Positions 16,171-24,800 of a stretch of 52,203 bases of DNA are shown one piece after another (the first letter of the stretch is position 1; each line of letters begins with the position of its first letter). The translations under genes were made by a program, and so were the position numbers. Source of the stretch: Paracidovorax anthurii. Its GTDB lineage: Bacteria; Pseudomonadota; Gammaproteobacteria; Burkholderiales; Burkholderiaceae_C. The notes beneath the pieces are model-generated. The model saw only the letters and a list, made by a program, of their open reading frames with translations. It had not been told where the DNA came from and did not search any database. The stretch covers positions 1-52,203 of the forward strand of contig NZ_QLTA01000039.1 in NCBI RefSeq assembly GCF_003269065.1, in the 5' to 3' direction.

Positions 16171-18264
16171 ATGAAAATCGCACTCCGCCGCGCGCGGACG
16201 GCTTTGCCGTCGCTCGCCATCGCCGCCACCGCCATCACCACCGCCGCGCTGCCCGCGCGGGCCCAGGTGGATGCACCCCGGCAAGTCACCAATCCGCCGC
16301 TGCTCGAACTCCGGCGCAAGGAGCCCGAGCCGCTGCTCCTGCAGGAGTCCGCGACCGAGCAGGCCGGCAAGGGGCCGCAGACCCTGCGCCTGAAGCAGTT
16401 CTCGAACGTCCTCGGTGCGGCCACGCTCTCGCCGTCGCACGAGGCATCGCTGGACCTCAACGTCGTCTACACCAACGGCACCCTCTGGAACCCGTCCACG
16501 CAGCGCTACGACAAGGTGCGGCTGCGCAGCTACCAGGGCAGCCGCGTGGACCCCAGGGCGCCCTTCGTGTCGCCCATGCTCGAAGTGCGGCCCGGCGACA
16601 CCATCCGGATGCGGCTGAACAACCAGCTGCCGCCCGACCCGGGCTGCCTCGACGCCCCCGCCGGCGTGAACACGCCGCACTGCTTCAACGGCACCAACCT
16701 GCACACCCACGGCCTGTGGGTCAACCCGGCCGGCAACGGCGACAACGTGCTCATCTCCATCAACCCGGGCGTGAGCTTCGAGTACGAGTACAACATCCCC
16801 TCCGACCACCCCGCCGGCACCTTCTGGTACCACACGCACCGGCACGGATCGACGGCGCTGCAGGTGGCCAGCGGCATGGCCGGCGCGCTCGTCATCCGCG
16901 GCAACCGCCCTCCGTCGAAGGGCAGGAACGGCGACGTGGACACCCTGCTGCGCCCCACGCAGCGCCAGTCCTTCAAGGAGCGGGTGCTGGTGTTCCAGCA
17001 GATCCAGTACGCCTGCCGCGACGCGAGCAACCGCATCAAGCTCAACCCCGACGGCACCTACCGCTGCGACGAGGGCGACGTGGGCGGCATCGAGCACTAC
17101 GCCGCCGTGGACTCGAAGGACCAGCCCCAGTTCGGCCCGGGCACCTGGGAGAAATCCGGCCGCTACACCAGCATCAACGGCGAGGTGCTGCCCACCTTCG
17201 AGGGCGCCCGCGCCGGGCAGATCGAGCGCTGGCGCGCCATCCACGGCGGGGTGCGCGACACCATCAACCTGCAGTTCCGCAAGATGCGCGAGGGCGCGCG
17301 CAGCGCCCAGGGCCTGAAGCCCAGCGAGCAGGATGCCTACATCGCCGAGAACTGCACCGGCGCCCCCCTGCCCCAGCACCTGATCGCCGCCGACGGCCTG
17401 ACCACCGCCGCCGCCATGCCGTCGAACCAGACCGTCTACCAGCCCGGCTACCGCTGGGACGCGCTGATGGTCTTCCCCGAGGCCGGCAACTACTGCGTCA
17501 TCAACGCCGCCGCGCCGCCCTCGGCCAACGTGGGACAGCGCACGCCCTCGCGCCAGTTGCTGGCGATCGTGAACAAGGTGGCTCCCGGCGGCCCGGTGCC
17601 CAAGGACATTTCCGCCTACATCGCCCAGGAGCTCACGGCCGCCGCCGCGACCAACATGCCGGCCGACGTGCGCGCCAAGGTCGCCGCCGACCTCAAGGAC
17701 GGCCTGAAGCTCACGAGCTTCGTGCCCCATCCCACCATCGAGGACGGCGAGGTCACCGGCACCCAGGTGCTGGCCTTCAACATCGACCTGAGCCAGCAGC
17801 CGATCCAGTTCCAGGTGAACGGCCGGCCCTTCGACCCGAGCCGCGTGGACCGCGTGCTGACCCTGGGCGGCGTGGACGAATGGACCCTGCAGTCGGACTT
17901 CGTGAGCCACCCCTTCCACATCCACGTGAATCCGTTCCAGGTCGTGCGCATCCTCGACCCCGATGGCAAGGACGTGTCGCTGCCCGATGCCGTCGATCTC
18001 GACCCCTCGACCAACACCGTCGATCCGCAGTACCGCGGCCTCAAGGGCGTCTGGAAGGACACGCTCTGGGTCAAGAACAGCAAGAACGACAAGAACCTGG
18101 ACGGCAAGTACACGCTCATCGTGCGCACGCGCTACCAGCGCTACATCGGCGACTACGTACTGCACTGCCACATCCTGGACCATGAGGACCAGGGAATGAT
18201 GCAGATCGTGCGCGTGGCCCTGCCCGACGGCGCGGGCGGCGTGAGCAAGGGCCACCACCACTAA
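16171..18264 (+). CDS. Multicopper oxidase, exported
   Basis: The 697-residue product begins with a Sec-type signal peptide (MKIALRRARTALPSLAIAAT..., cleavage near ARAQ). It shows copper-ligand motifs in cupredoxin order: NLHTHGLWV, FWYHTHRHGST, HPFHIHVNPFQV and HCHILDHEDQGMMQ. The last supplies the type 1 Cys, two His and an axial Met. These enzymes oxidise phenols or metals and reduce O2 to water in the periplasm or outside. At about 700 residues it is longer than the usual 450-550, with extra length between the second and third motifs. It is followed 36 nt later by a tyrosinase gene, implying joint action on phenols or catechols. Confidence 0.9.
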   Translation: MKIALRRARTALPSLAIAATAITTAALPARAQVDAPRQVTNPPLLELRRKEPEPLLLQESATEQAGKGPQTLRLKQFSNVLGAATLSPSHEASLDLNVVYTNGTLWNPSTQRYDKVRLRSYQGSRVDPRAPFVSPMLEVRPGDTIRMRLNNQLPPDPGCLDAPAGVNTPHCFNGTNLHTHGLWVNPAGNGDNVLISINPGVSFEYEYNIPSDHPAGTFWYHTHRHGSTALQVASGMAGALVIRGNRPPSKGRNGDVDTLLRPTQRQSFKERVLVFQQIQYACRDASNRIKLNPDGTYRCDEGDVGGIEHYAAVDSKDQPQFGPGTWEKSGRYTSINGEVLPTFEGARAGQIERWRAIHGGVRDTINLQFRKMREGARSAQGLKPSEQDAYIAENCTGAPLPQHLIAADGLTTAAAMPSNQTVYQPGYRWDALMVFPEAGNYCVINAAAPPSANVGQRTPSRQLLAIVNKVAPGGPVPKDISAYIAQELTAAAATNMPADVRAKVAADLKDGLKLTSFVPHPTIEDGEVTGTQVLAFNIDLSQQPIQFQVNGRPFDPSRVDRVLTLGGVDEWTLQSDFVSHPFHIHVNPFQVVRILDPDGKDVSLPDAVDLDPSTNTVDPQYRGLKGVWKDTLWVKNSKNDKNLDGKYTLIVRTRYQRYIGDYVLHCHILDHEDQGMMQIVRVALPDGAGGVSKGHHH

Positions 18265-18300
18265 AAGCAGCCAAAAGAGAAAAAGAGAGAGGGATTCACC

Positions 18301-19773
18301 ATGATCAACAAAAGAAACATGCTGAAGGCGGCCGTGGCCGCCGGCGCCGTCACCACGTTCTCGGGCCTGGTGCCCGGCCTGCAGCAGGTCCTGGCCGCGC
18401 CCAAGCTGCGCGTGCGCCGCTGCGTGAACACCATGGCGCTGGACGATCCGGACCTGGCCACCTACCGCGACTTCGTGGGCATCCTGCAGTCGCGGCCGCA
18501 GACCCAGCGCGTGAGCTGGATCGGCTTCGCCAACCAGCATGGCGACGCGCACAGCTTCAAGTACTGCCCGCACGGCGACTGGTACTTCCTGCCATGGCAC
18601 CGGGGCTTCGTCGACATGTACGAACGCGCGGCGGCCGCACTGACCGGCAACCCGCAATTCGCCATGCCGTACTGGGACTGGACCCTGCTGCGCCAGCTGC
18701 CCGCGGCCTTCACCGACCCGACCTACCAGGGCAAGCCCAATCCGCTGTATGTATCCACCCGCCGCGCGCTGACGGGCCGCTACGCCCTCACGGATGAACT
18801 CGTGGGGCCGGAGGTGATCAAGAAGATCTATGCGGAAACCAGCTACGAGGCCTTCGGCACGACCCGCAACCCGAAGCAGAACGACCTCAATCCCCAGTGG
18901 GTGCCCAAGGGCGGCGGCGCGCAAGGCATCCTGGAGAGCACGCCGCACAACAACGTGCACAACAACATCGGCGGCTTCATGCCCCAGTCGAACTCGCCGC
19001 GCGACCCCATCTTCATGATGCACCACGGCAACATCGACCGCATCTGGGCCGCCTGGAACGCCCTGGGGCGCAAGAACTCGGCCGACCCGCTGTGGCTCAA
19101 CATGCCATTCACCAACAACTACATCGCGTCGAACGGCAGCTTCTACTCCAGGAAGGTGAGCGACCTGCTGAGCACGGCCGCGCTGGGCTACACCTACGAC
19201 AACCTGCCCGCATCCGACAGCCGCCCCATCGATCCACGGCGCCTCGCCAACCTCTCGGCGCTCTTCAACCCGAAGGCGGCGCAGAACCAGTTGCTGCGGC
19301 TCAAGAAGACGGACATGGCGGCGGCCCTGGCGGCCACCTCGGTCGGCGTGCCGTTCCAGCTGAAAGCCCAGGACCTGGCCCCGCTGCGGGCCCCGGCCCA
19401 GGGCCTGGAGACGGCGGCCACGCCCCGCGAGGTCGTGGCGCTCATCAGGGACATCCGCATCGCCAACAACGTCCGCGCGATCCGGGTCTTCGTCAACCGC
19501 CCGATCGTGGGGCCCGACGTCCCCGTGACCGACCCGCATTTCGTGACCACGCTGAGCTTCCTGCGGCACGATCACGGGCATGGCGACGGCGGCGGGCCGC
19601 TGCCCTCGTCCATCGTCAACCTCACCGAGACCCTGCAAAAGCTCTCGCAGCTGCCCCAGGGCCTGCAGGACAACACGGTGACCGTGCAGCTCGTGGCCCT
19701 GCCGGAGGAGGGCATCGCCCCGTCGGAGGTGGGCACCGTGGTGCCGGCCTCGGTCGAGATCGCGTTCATCTGA
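18301..19773 (+). CDS. Tyrosinase (type 3 copper phenol oxidase)
   Basis: Tyrosinases hydroxylate monophenols and oxidise o-diphenols to quinones at a dinuclear copper site. The 490-residue product has the CuA region HGDWYFLPWHRGFVDMYE near residue 96 and the CuB region, with HNNVHNNIGG near 217 and DPIFMMHHGNIDRIWAAW near 238. Residues 1-33 (NKRNMLKAAVAAGA...) look like a Tat-type leader with KR in place of RR. After about residue 360 comes a beta-rich C-terminal domain (VRAIRVFVNRP, NTVTVQLVALP, PASVEIAF) like the C-terminal domain of plant and bacterial polyphenol oxidases. The upstream multicopper oxidase and downstream lipoprotein are in the same operon. Confidence 0.9.
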   Translation: MINKRNMLKAAVAAGAVTTFSGLVPGLQQVLAAPKLRVRRCVNTMALDDPDLATYRDFVGILQSRPQTQRVSWIGFANQHGDAHSFKYCPHGDWYFLPWHRGFVDMYERAAAALTGNPQFAMPYWDWTLLRQLPAAFTDPTYQGKPNPLYVSTRRALTGRYALTDELVGPEVIKKIYAETSYEAFGTTRNPKQNDLNPQWVPKGGGAQGILESTPHNNVHNNIGGFMPQSNSPRDPIFMMHHGNIDRIWAAWNALGRKNSADPLWLNMPFTNNYIASNGSFYSRKVSDLLSTAALGYTYDNLPASDSRPIDPRRLANLSALFNPKAAQNQLLRLKKTDMAAALAATSVGVPFQLKAQDLAPLRAPAQGLETAATPREVVALIRDIRIANNVRAIRVFVNRPIVGPDVPVTDPHFVTTLSFLRHDHGHGDGGGPLPSSIVNLTETLQKLSQLPQGLQDNTVTVQLVALPEEGIAPSEVGTVVPASVEIAFI

Positions 19774-19798
19774 CGCGCCCCCGACCGGCGACACCCCC

Positions 19799-20284
19799 AT
19801 GGCCGCGCCCCGAGGAACCACCGCCCTGCTGGCCCTGGCGGGCATGCTGGCCGCCTGCGCGGCCGCCACGGGCGCGCCACCGGCACCGGCGCCGGCGGCG
19901 ACCTCGGCGCGGCAGTGCATCACCCCGGCGCCCGCCGATCTGCAAGCCCTGCGGGAAGATCGGCAGCGCCTGGTGGTGGTGGTCAAGGCCTTCGACCCCG
20001 GCGAGCCGGCACATGGCGGGCTCGTGGTGTCGCTGATCGCGGGCGATCCGCCGGCACCGCACGAACTCACCCGCGTCGCCATCCACCCCCTGCAGCCGTT
20101 CAAGGCCTCGCAGCCGCAGCGCAGCCAGCGCTTCCTCGTCTCCGTCGCGGGCTTCGCGCACCTGCTCCCGGAAGGCCGGCCCGTGTGCCTGGAGGTCCGC
20201 TCCGATGCCGGCCCATCGGCCGGGCAGACAAGAGCCAGCCGGACCGACATCGCCATCGAGCGGGCTCCGATCACCCGCCCGTGA
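19799..20284 (+). CDS. Small putative lipoprotein in the tyrosinase operon
   Basis: I do not recognise a named family. The 161-residue product has a lipoprotein signal with lipobox-like MLAAC at residues 16-20, a Pro/Ala linker, then a beta-rich domain: RLVVVVKAFDP, HGGLVVSLIAG, SQRFLVSVAGF, PVCLEVRSD and RTDIAIERA. Strand order and lengths resemble the C-terminal domain of the tyrosinase just upstream, so it may be a stand-alone relative that anchors, shields or supplies copper to the enzyme. It begins 25 nt after the tyrosinase stop, and translational co-expression is likely. The function is an inference. Confidence 0.7.
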   Translation: MAAPRGTTALLALAGMLAACAAATGAPPAPAPAATSARQCITPAPADLQALREDRQRLVVVVKAFDPGEPAHGGLVVSLIAGDPPAPHELTRVAIHPLQPFKASQPQRSQRFLVSVAGFAHLLPEGRPVCLEVRSDAGPSAGQTRASRTDIAIERAPITRP

Positions 20285-20387
20285 CGCGCACGGGCTTCCG
20301 ATCGCTCCGCGCAGCGATCGCAGCCCCCCCCGCCACCGCTCTCCACCCACCGCGCGCAGCGCGCCCCATCTCACAGGCAGCACCGAC

Positions 20388-21134
20388 ATGACCACCGACA
20401 CGCTCTTCCCGCGCACCCAGCGCATCGGCATCCTGGTATTTCCGGACTTCGAGCCGCTCGACGTCTGGGGCTTCATCGAGGCGTTCTCCATCGCCCGCTT
20501 CATCGGCACGTCCTACGCCCAGCCGCCGGCCTGCCCCTTCGAGATCGTGCTGATCTCCAATGAATGCCGGCCGCCGGCCTGGGGCCCGTCCTCCGGGCCG
20601 GCACCGGCGCCCGTGCGCAGCTTCAACGGCCCGCGCGTGGCGCCCGACCTGTTCCGCGACGAGGCCCTGGAGCAGCCGTTCTACCTGCTGATGGTGCCCG
20701 GCGGCCAGGGCGTGGCGAGCCTGCTGCTGGGCGAGGGCCAGGACGCGCTCGGCGCCCTGCTGGACTGGCTGCGCGCCATGGACGGCCGCGTGGGGCTGCT
20801 CACCTCGGTGTGCACCGGCGCGGCCCTGCTGGCGAAGACCGGCCTGCTGGACGGCCGGCCCGCCGCCACCAACCACCAGGCCTTCGGCTGGGTGGCGGGC
20901 TTCGGCCCGAAGGTGCTGTGGGACAACACGTCGCGCTGGGTCGATGCGGGCCGCTACGTCACCTCGGCCGGCGTCTCCGCGGGCACCGACATGGCGTGGC
21001 ACCTGGTCTCCCGCCTGGCCGGCCGCGCGGTGGCCGAGGCGGCCGCCCTGGCCGCCGAATACGACTGGCACCGCGACCCCGGCCAGCCGATCTTCTATCC
21101 GCAGCAAGCCGCCGTACCGTCAGGCCCAGGCTGA
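20388..21134 (+). CDS. DJ-1/PfpI-family protein
   Basis: The 248-residue product has the alpha/beta fold markers IGILVFPDFEPLDVWGFIEA, YLLMVPGGQGV and the nucleophile elbow TSVCTGAALLAKTGLLDGRP, whose cysteine is catalytic, followed by ATNHQAF. The pattern resembles the isonitrile hydratase/ThiJ-like branch. I use the ATG at 20388; a longer frame to 20205 overlaps the lipoprotein gene. Being last in the tyrosinase block, it may handle reactive carbonyls or quinone-derived products. The Tn7-like element has inserted a few bases after its stop codon without damaging it. Confidence 0.85.
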   Translation: MTTDTLFPRTQRIGILVFPDFEPLDVWGFIEAFSIARFIGTSYAQPPACPFEIVLISNECRPPAWGPSSGPAPAPVRSFNGPRVAPDLFRDEALEQPFYLLMVPGGQGVASLLLGEGQDALGALLDWLRAMDGRVGLLTSVCTGAALLAKTGLLDGRPAATNHQAFGWVAGFGPKVLWDNTSRWVDAGRYVTSAGVSAGTDMAWHLVSRLAGRAVAEAAALAAEYDWHRDPGQPIFYPQQAAVPSGPG

Positions 21135-21139
21135 TACGG

Positions 21140-21144
21140 CTTCG
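21140..21144. repeat. Target-site duplication CTTCG, left copy
   Basis: CTTCG immediately precedes the TGTTCC left end of the element and is repeated exactly after the right end at 26298-26302. A 5-bp duplication is the hallmark of Tn7-type transposition. Confidence 0.85.
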
Positions 21145-21173
21145 TGTTCCGCGCCAATAAAAGCGTGGATACC
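21145..21173 (+). repeat. Left terminal inverted repeat of the Tn7-like element
   Basis: TGTTCC then G then CGCCAATAAA, followed by a partial match AAGCGTGGATACC. It pairs with 26269-26297; of the first 17 bases only position 7 differs (G versus T). Confidence 0.85.
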
Positions 21174-21216
21174 CTCCCCCCGGAAAATCGAAGAACTTCC
21201 GAGTGGCGATGCGCTG

Positions 21217-21231
21217 CAAAGTCGTAGACAA
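21217..21231 (+). repeat. Left-end internal transposase-site repeat L2
   Basis: CAAAGTCGTAGACAA, in the same orientation as the left terminus and about 59 bp inward of the equivalent bases in it. It matches L3 at 21269-21283 in 14 of 15 positions. Confidence 0.7.
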
Positions 21232-21268
21232 ATCGCCTTTGCTCACCTCATGCCCCGTGATGGAGCAA

Positions 21269-21283
21269 CAAAGTCGTGGACAA
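21269..21283 (+). repeat. Left-end internal transposase-site repeat L3
   Basis: CAAAGTCGTGGACAA, 52 bp inward of L2. Three spaced sites at the left end is the arrangement known for Tn7 left ends. Confidence 0.7.
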
Positions 21284-21777
21284 CCCAAGATGCTTACGAA
21301 AGGGCTACAGCGTGCCTACTCTGACCAAACTTCGGCTGTTTTGCGCCCGTTGCTGTCGCTCAGCGCCCGCGTGCAGCAGTCGGCTTTGCAGCGGTTGCCG
21401 TCATCTGCGACTAGAAGTTGACTTCACGGTTCGGACTGGAAAGCCGTCATCGGTTCACCCGGCGATTTGCGAGCGGCGATGACCGCTGTTAAGGGTGAAG
21501 AAACCATCCAAGCGGTTAGGCTGCCGTTCACGGCATCGACCCACGATGAATGTCTGCTGCTCGCAGGGGCAGACTAGCGCTTTCGACCCTCAAGAGACGT
21601 TCACCGGCAGGCAGTCTGGGCGGCAGGTTTCTGATTACTGCCGACGTTTAGAGCGTTGGTCGCATGCGAACTACCCCGACCAAAGCTGCCGTCGGCGTGC
21701 CACCCTAGCAATGTCGGCCATGTATCTGATTGCATACTGAGGCGGCATAGACACTTGGAATTCATAAGCGCCCGCAA
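21284..21777. other. Gene-free left arm of the transposon
   Basis: About 490 bp with short overlapping frames on both strands but none with a credible start, ribosome site or family motif. The base composition is intermediate. It may be decayed coding DNA or simple end sequence; I see no RNA gene. A shared ATGCGCTGCAAAG appears just outside this stretch at 21209-21221 and again in the right arm near 26089. Confidence 0.5.
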
Positions 21778-21806
21778 TTGACTTGGCATTCTTGTACTCA
21801 CATCAT
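21778..21806 (+). promoter_or_regulatory. Candidate promoter of the STAND-type gene
   Basis: TTGACT (21778-21783) is followed after 17 bp by CATCAT (21801-21806). The second box lies inside the 32-bp palindrome, so a repressor bound there would block the promoter. Transcription would start about 20 nt before the ATG, with no visible ribosome site in the leader. Confidence 0.45.
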
Positions 21807-21833
21807 GTGTTCAAAACATTTTGCACACATGAT
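21802..21833. promoter_or_regulatory. 32-bp near-perfect palindrome abutting the ATG (likely autoregulatory operator)
   Basis: ATCATGTGT (21802-21810) and ACACATGAT (21825-21833) are perfect inverted arms; CAAAA and TTTTG inside them also pair. Only one base pair plus the central CA break the symmetry. The right arm ends at the base before the start ATG at 21834. The encoded protein begins with an XRE helix-turn-helix, so self-repression through this site is likely. As RNA it would also fold into a strong hairpin next to the start. Confidence 0.75.
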
Positions 21834-24800
21834 ATGAGTACGACTAACGATGCTAGGGCGACCGACTTTGGCCATCGCCTCCAACAATTCCGAATCCAAG
21901 CGGGAATTGAGACGCAAAGAGAATTGGCCATAGCGATGGGCGTCCGGCAGCAAACAGTTAGCCGATGGGAGGCCGGCACATCTCGCCCCAGGGCGAAGGA
22001 CATGCTTCGGCTCGCGCACGTGCTATCCGTAAGCCCCGAGGATCTAGAGAACGTGAGCGAGCGTGGGCTAGATCCGCAAACGACGACGGTCAGTTTCGAC
22101 CAACCGTTTCCAATCGACTCCCTGAGCGCGGAAGGTTTCGAACGGTTTTGCGACTTCTTCATCTCCGCACTCAACCCGACCGCCGACGTGCACCGGTTCG
22201 GCGGGACCGGCCACAAGCAGGACGGCCTGGATATCGAGGCCGTTTTGCAAGATGGGACGATACGCACCTATCAATGCAAGAGGCATAAGGAGTTCGGCGC
22301 AGCGAAGGTCGAAGCGGCCGTCAAAGCACACGTCCGTCACGCCGACAAGAAAGTCCTGCTGCTCACGAGAATCGCCAGCCCGCAGGCGAGGGACGCGATT
22401 GCCGTCCATCCCGATTGGGAACTGTGGGACAAAGAGGACGTCGCAAAACGGATTCGCCAGATCTCGAAGTCGGAGCAAATTCGCTTGGTGGACATCTTTT
22501 TCCCCGGGCAGCGACTCGCGTTGCTCGGCGAAGTCGAGGCCGGCCCTTGGATGTCCGTCGAGGACTTCTTCTCCGCGTTCCTGCGCAAGGAGCGCGCATT
22601 CAACCACCTGTGGCAACTGGTGGGACGGAGCGAGGAACTCGCAAACCTATTCGACAGCATCCGCGACAAGGATCGACTCGTCACCCTGCTGACCGGCTCC
22701 GGTGGGTCAGGGAAATCCCGTTTACTGTACCAAGCCCTCGCCGATTACCAAGACGCGAAGCCGGGAATACTAGTTAAAGTCCTTTCCGCTACGGAGGAGC
22801 TTTCTACGAAGCATCTAGAGAGTCTCGGGCAAGCCGAAAAACTCTTGGTCGTCGACGACGCTCACGACCGAGACGATCTCCCCATGCTTTTCGCCTACGT
22901 CGCTAATCCTAAGAATTCGGCGCGAGCGGTCCTTTCCCTCCGGACGTACGGCCTCGAGCGGATCAGGTTGCAGGCGGCCGCCGTCCTTCTCCAGCCTCCC
23001 TACACTTTCCAAATCAGCCTCGAACCGCTGTCTCAGAAGCAGTCGGTCGAACTCGCGGCCCAAGTTCTGAAGGAGTACGGCGGCCCAGAATCGGCGGCCG
23101 AAGCGGTGAGCCGCTACACCCTCGACTGCCCGTTGGCCACGGTCGTCGCGGCCCAGATCGTGGCGAAGGAGAAGTTGCATCCGGAACTCCTGAGCACCGA
23201 AGGCGCGTTCCGAACGACCCTTCTGGCCCGCTTCCAGCAGGTGATCGCGGGAGACCTAGCCCAAGGCAAGGACAGGGAGGCCATCCTCTCCATCCTGAGA
23301 GTCCTGGCATTGGTCCAACCGTTCAGCCCGGACGACGCCGGGCTCCTGAAACTGCTGGAGGATGCCGAAGGAATCTCCGTCGCGGACAGCAATCGCCTCG
23401 TCAAGACCCTGGTAACGGGCGGCGTAGCGTTCAAGCGGGGCCTGACGTACAGGCTCGCTCCGGATCTCCTCGCCGACTACATCATTGAGCAGAACTGTGT
23501 AACCGAGAACGGCGCGTCGTCCGGCTATGCAGAAAAGATCTTCGCCGCGTCGCCGCAATCACTCGTGGAGCACGTTCTGCTAAACCTCGGGAAGCTAGAT
23601 TGGCGGCTGTCGAGTGGAAACACCGCCAGCAGCCGATTGCTCGATGGGCTGTGGCAGCAATTGCGGCCCACGGGGGAATACGGCGACAAGCATTTCAAGG
23701 CAATGACGTCCGTCGCGTACTACCAGCCCACGAGGGCGCTTCAGTTTGCCGAACAAAGCATCGCCGAAGGCAGGATTCCCAAGGACCTGCCGGAACTCGT
23801 CAAGTACGCCGCCTACAATTTCGAGCACTTGCAACGAGCCTGCGGTTGCCTGTGGGAATTGGGGAAATCGGACGAAAGGCAGTTGCACCAACACCCCAGC
23901 CACGCCATCCGCATACTGAAGGAACTCTGCGCGGTGGAGCCCAATAAGTCGGTCGAGTACAACGCCGAGGTCGTCGGATTCGGACTGTCGCTCTTGGATT
24001 ACCCCGACTCGTGGAACGGTGCGTACACGCCATATGACTTCCTGAGCGGAATCCTCCAAACCGAAGGCCACACCACGTCTTCGAATGGCCGTGCGTTTTC
24101 GTTCAGCCCGTACTTCGTGAGGCAGGAAGCCGTTGCTTCGCTGCGAAAAGATGTGATTTCCGCTGCAATCGCCCGACTCGAATCCGAGCGGTTGGACGTC
24201 GCGATCCTATCCGCGAGGGCGCTTTCCGATGCGCTCAGGTATCCGATGGGTCTATTCGGGGCTGCCGTTCCGGAGACGGACCGCGAGCGTTGGACCGACG
24301 AATTCGTTGGCACTTTGGAATCAATTAAGGGTAAGGTGCTGTCGTCGATACTGGATCCGTTCGTCTGGTTCGAACTGCTTACTTCGATCTCTTGGCACGC
24401 GAAATTCGCCAGCGGCAGGACAAGCTACGTAGCAAACGAGATATTCGCCCTTACCCCGGACAGCCTCGAATTCCGGACGATACGCGCGTTCGTCGACGGG
24501 TATGGGCACCTGGTCGAAGATTCGAATTTCGAAACCAGGCAAGAGGAATGGGAGGCGACCATCCGGCACACCGCAGCAGAGATAGCCGACACCTTCCAGA
24601 ACCCGGAGGCGATTGTGCACTTCGTAGCGTCGACCCTGGCGAGGGTCGAAGAAATAAAACTGAATAGGAATGCTTCGCCCCACGTCCTGCTCCACGAACT
24701 GCTCGCCGGCACAAACTCCTTGGCGCAATACGTCATGGAGTACGCGCTTGGAAAGCCGAAATCCGCCATCGCCCGATACGTCCCCATGGCCTTGCCGAGG

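Noticed and set aside
14914-20346. A 1810-codon open frame on the minus strand
   Set aside because: It is antisense to the well-supported IclR, AhpD-like, multicopper oxidase, tyrosinase and lipoprotein genes; the translation is low-complexity His/Arg/Gly/Ala and has no family motif. It is a shadow of high GC content.
21145-21800. Degraded transposase gene in the left arm of the Tn7-like element
   Set aside because: No frame longer than about 110 codons and no DDE, AAA+ or TniQ motif could be recognised.
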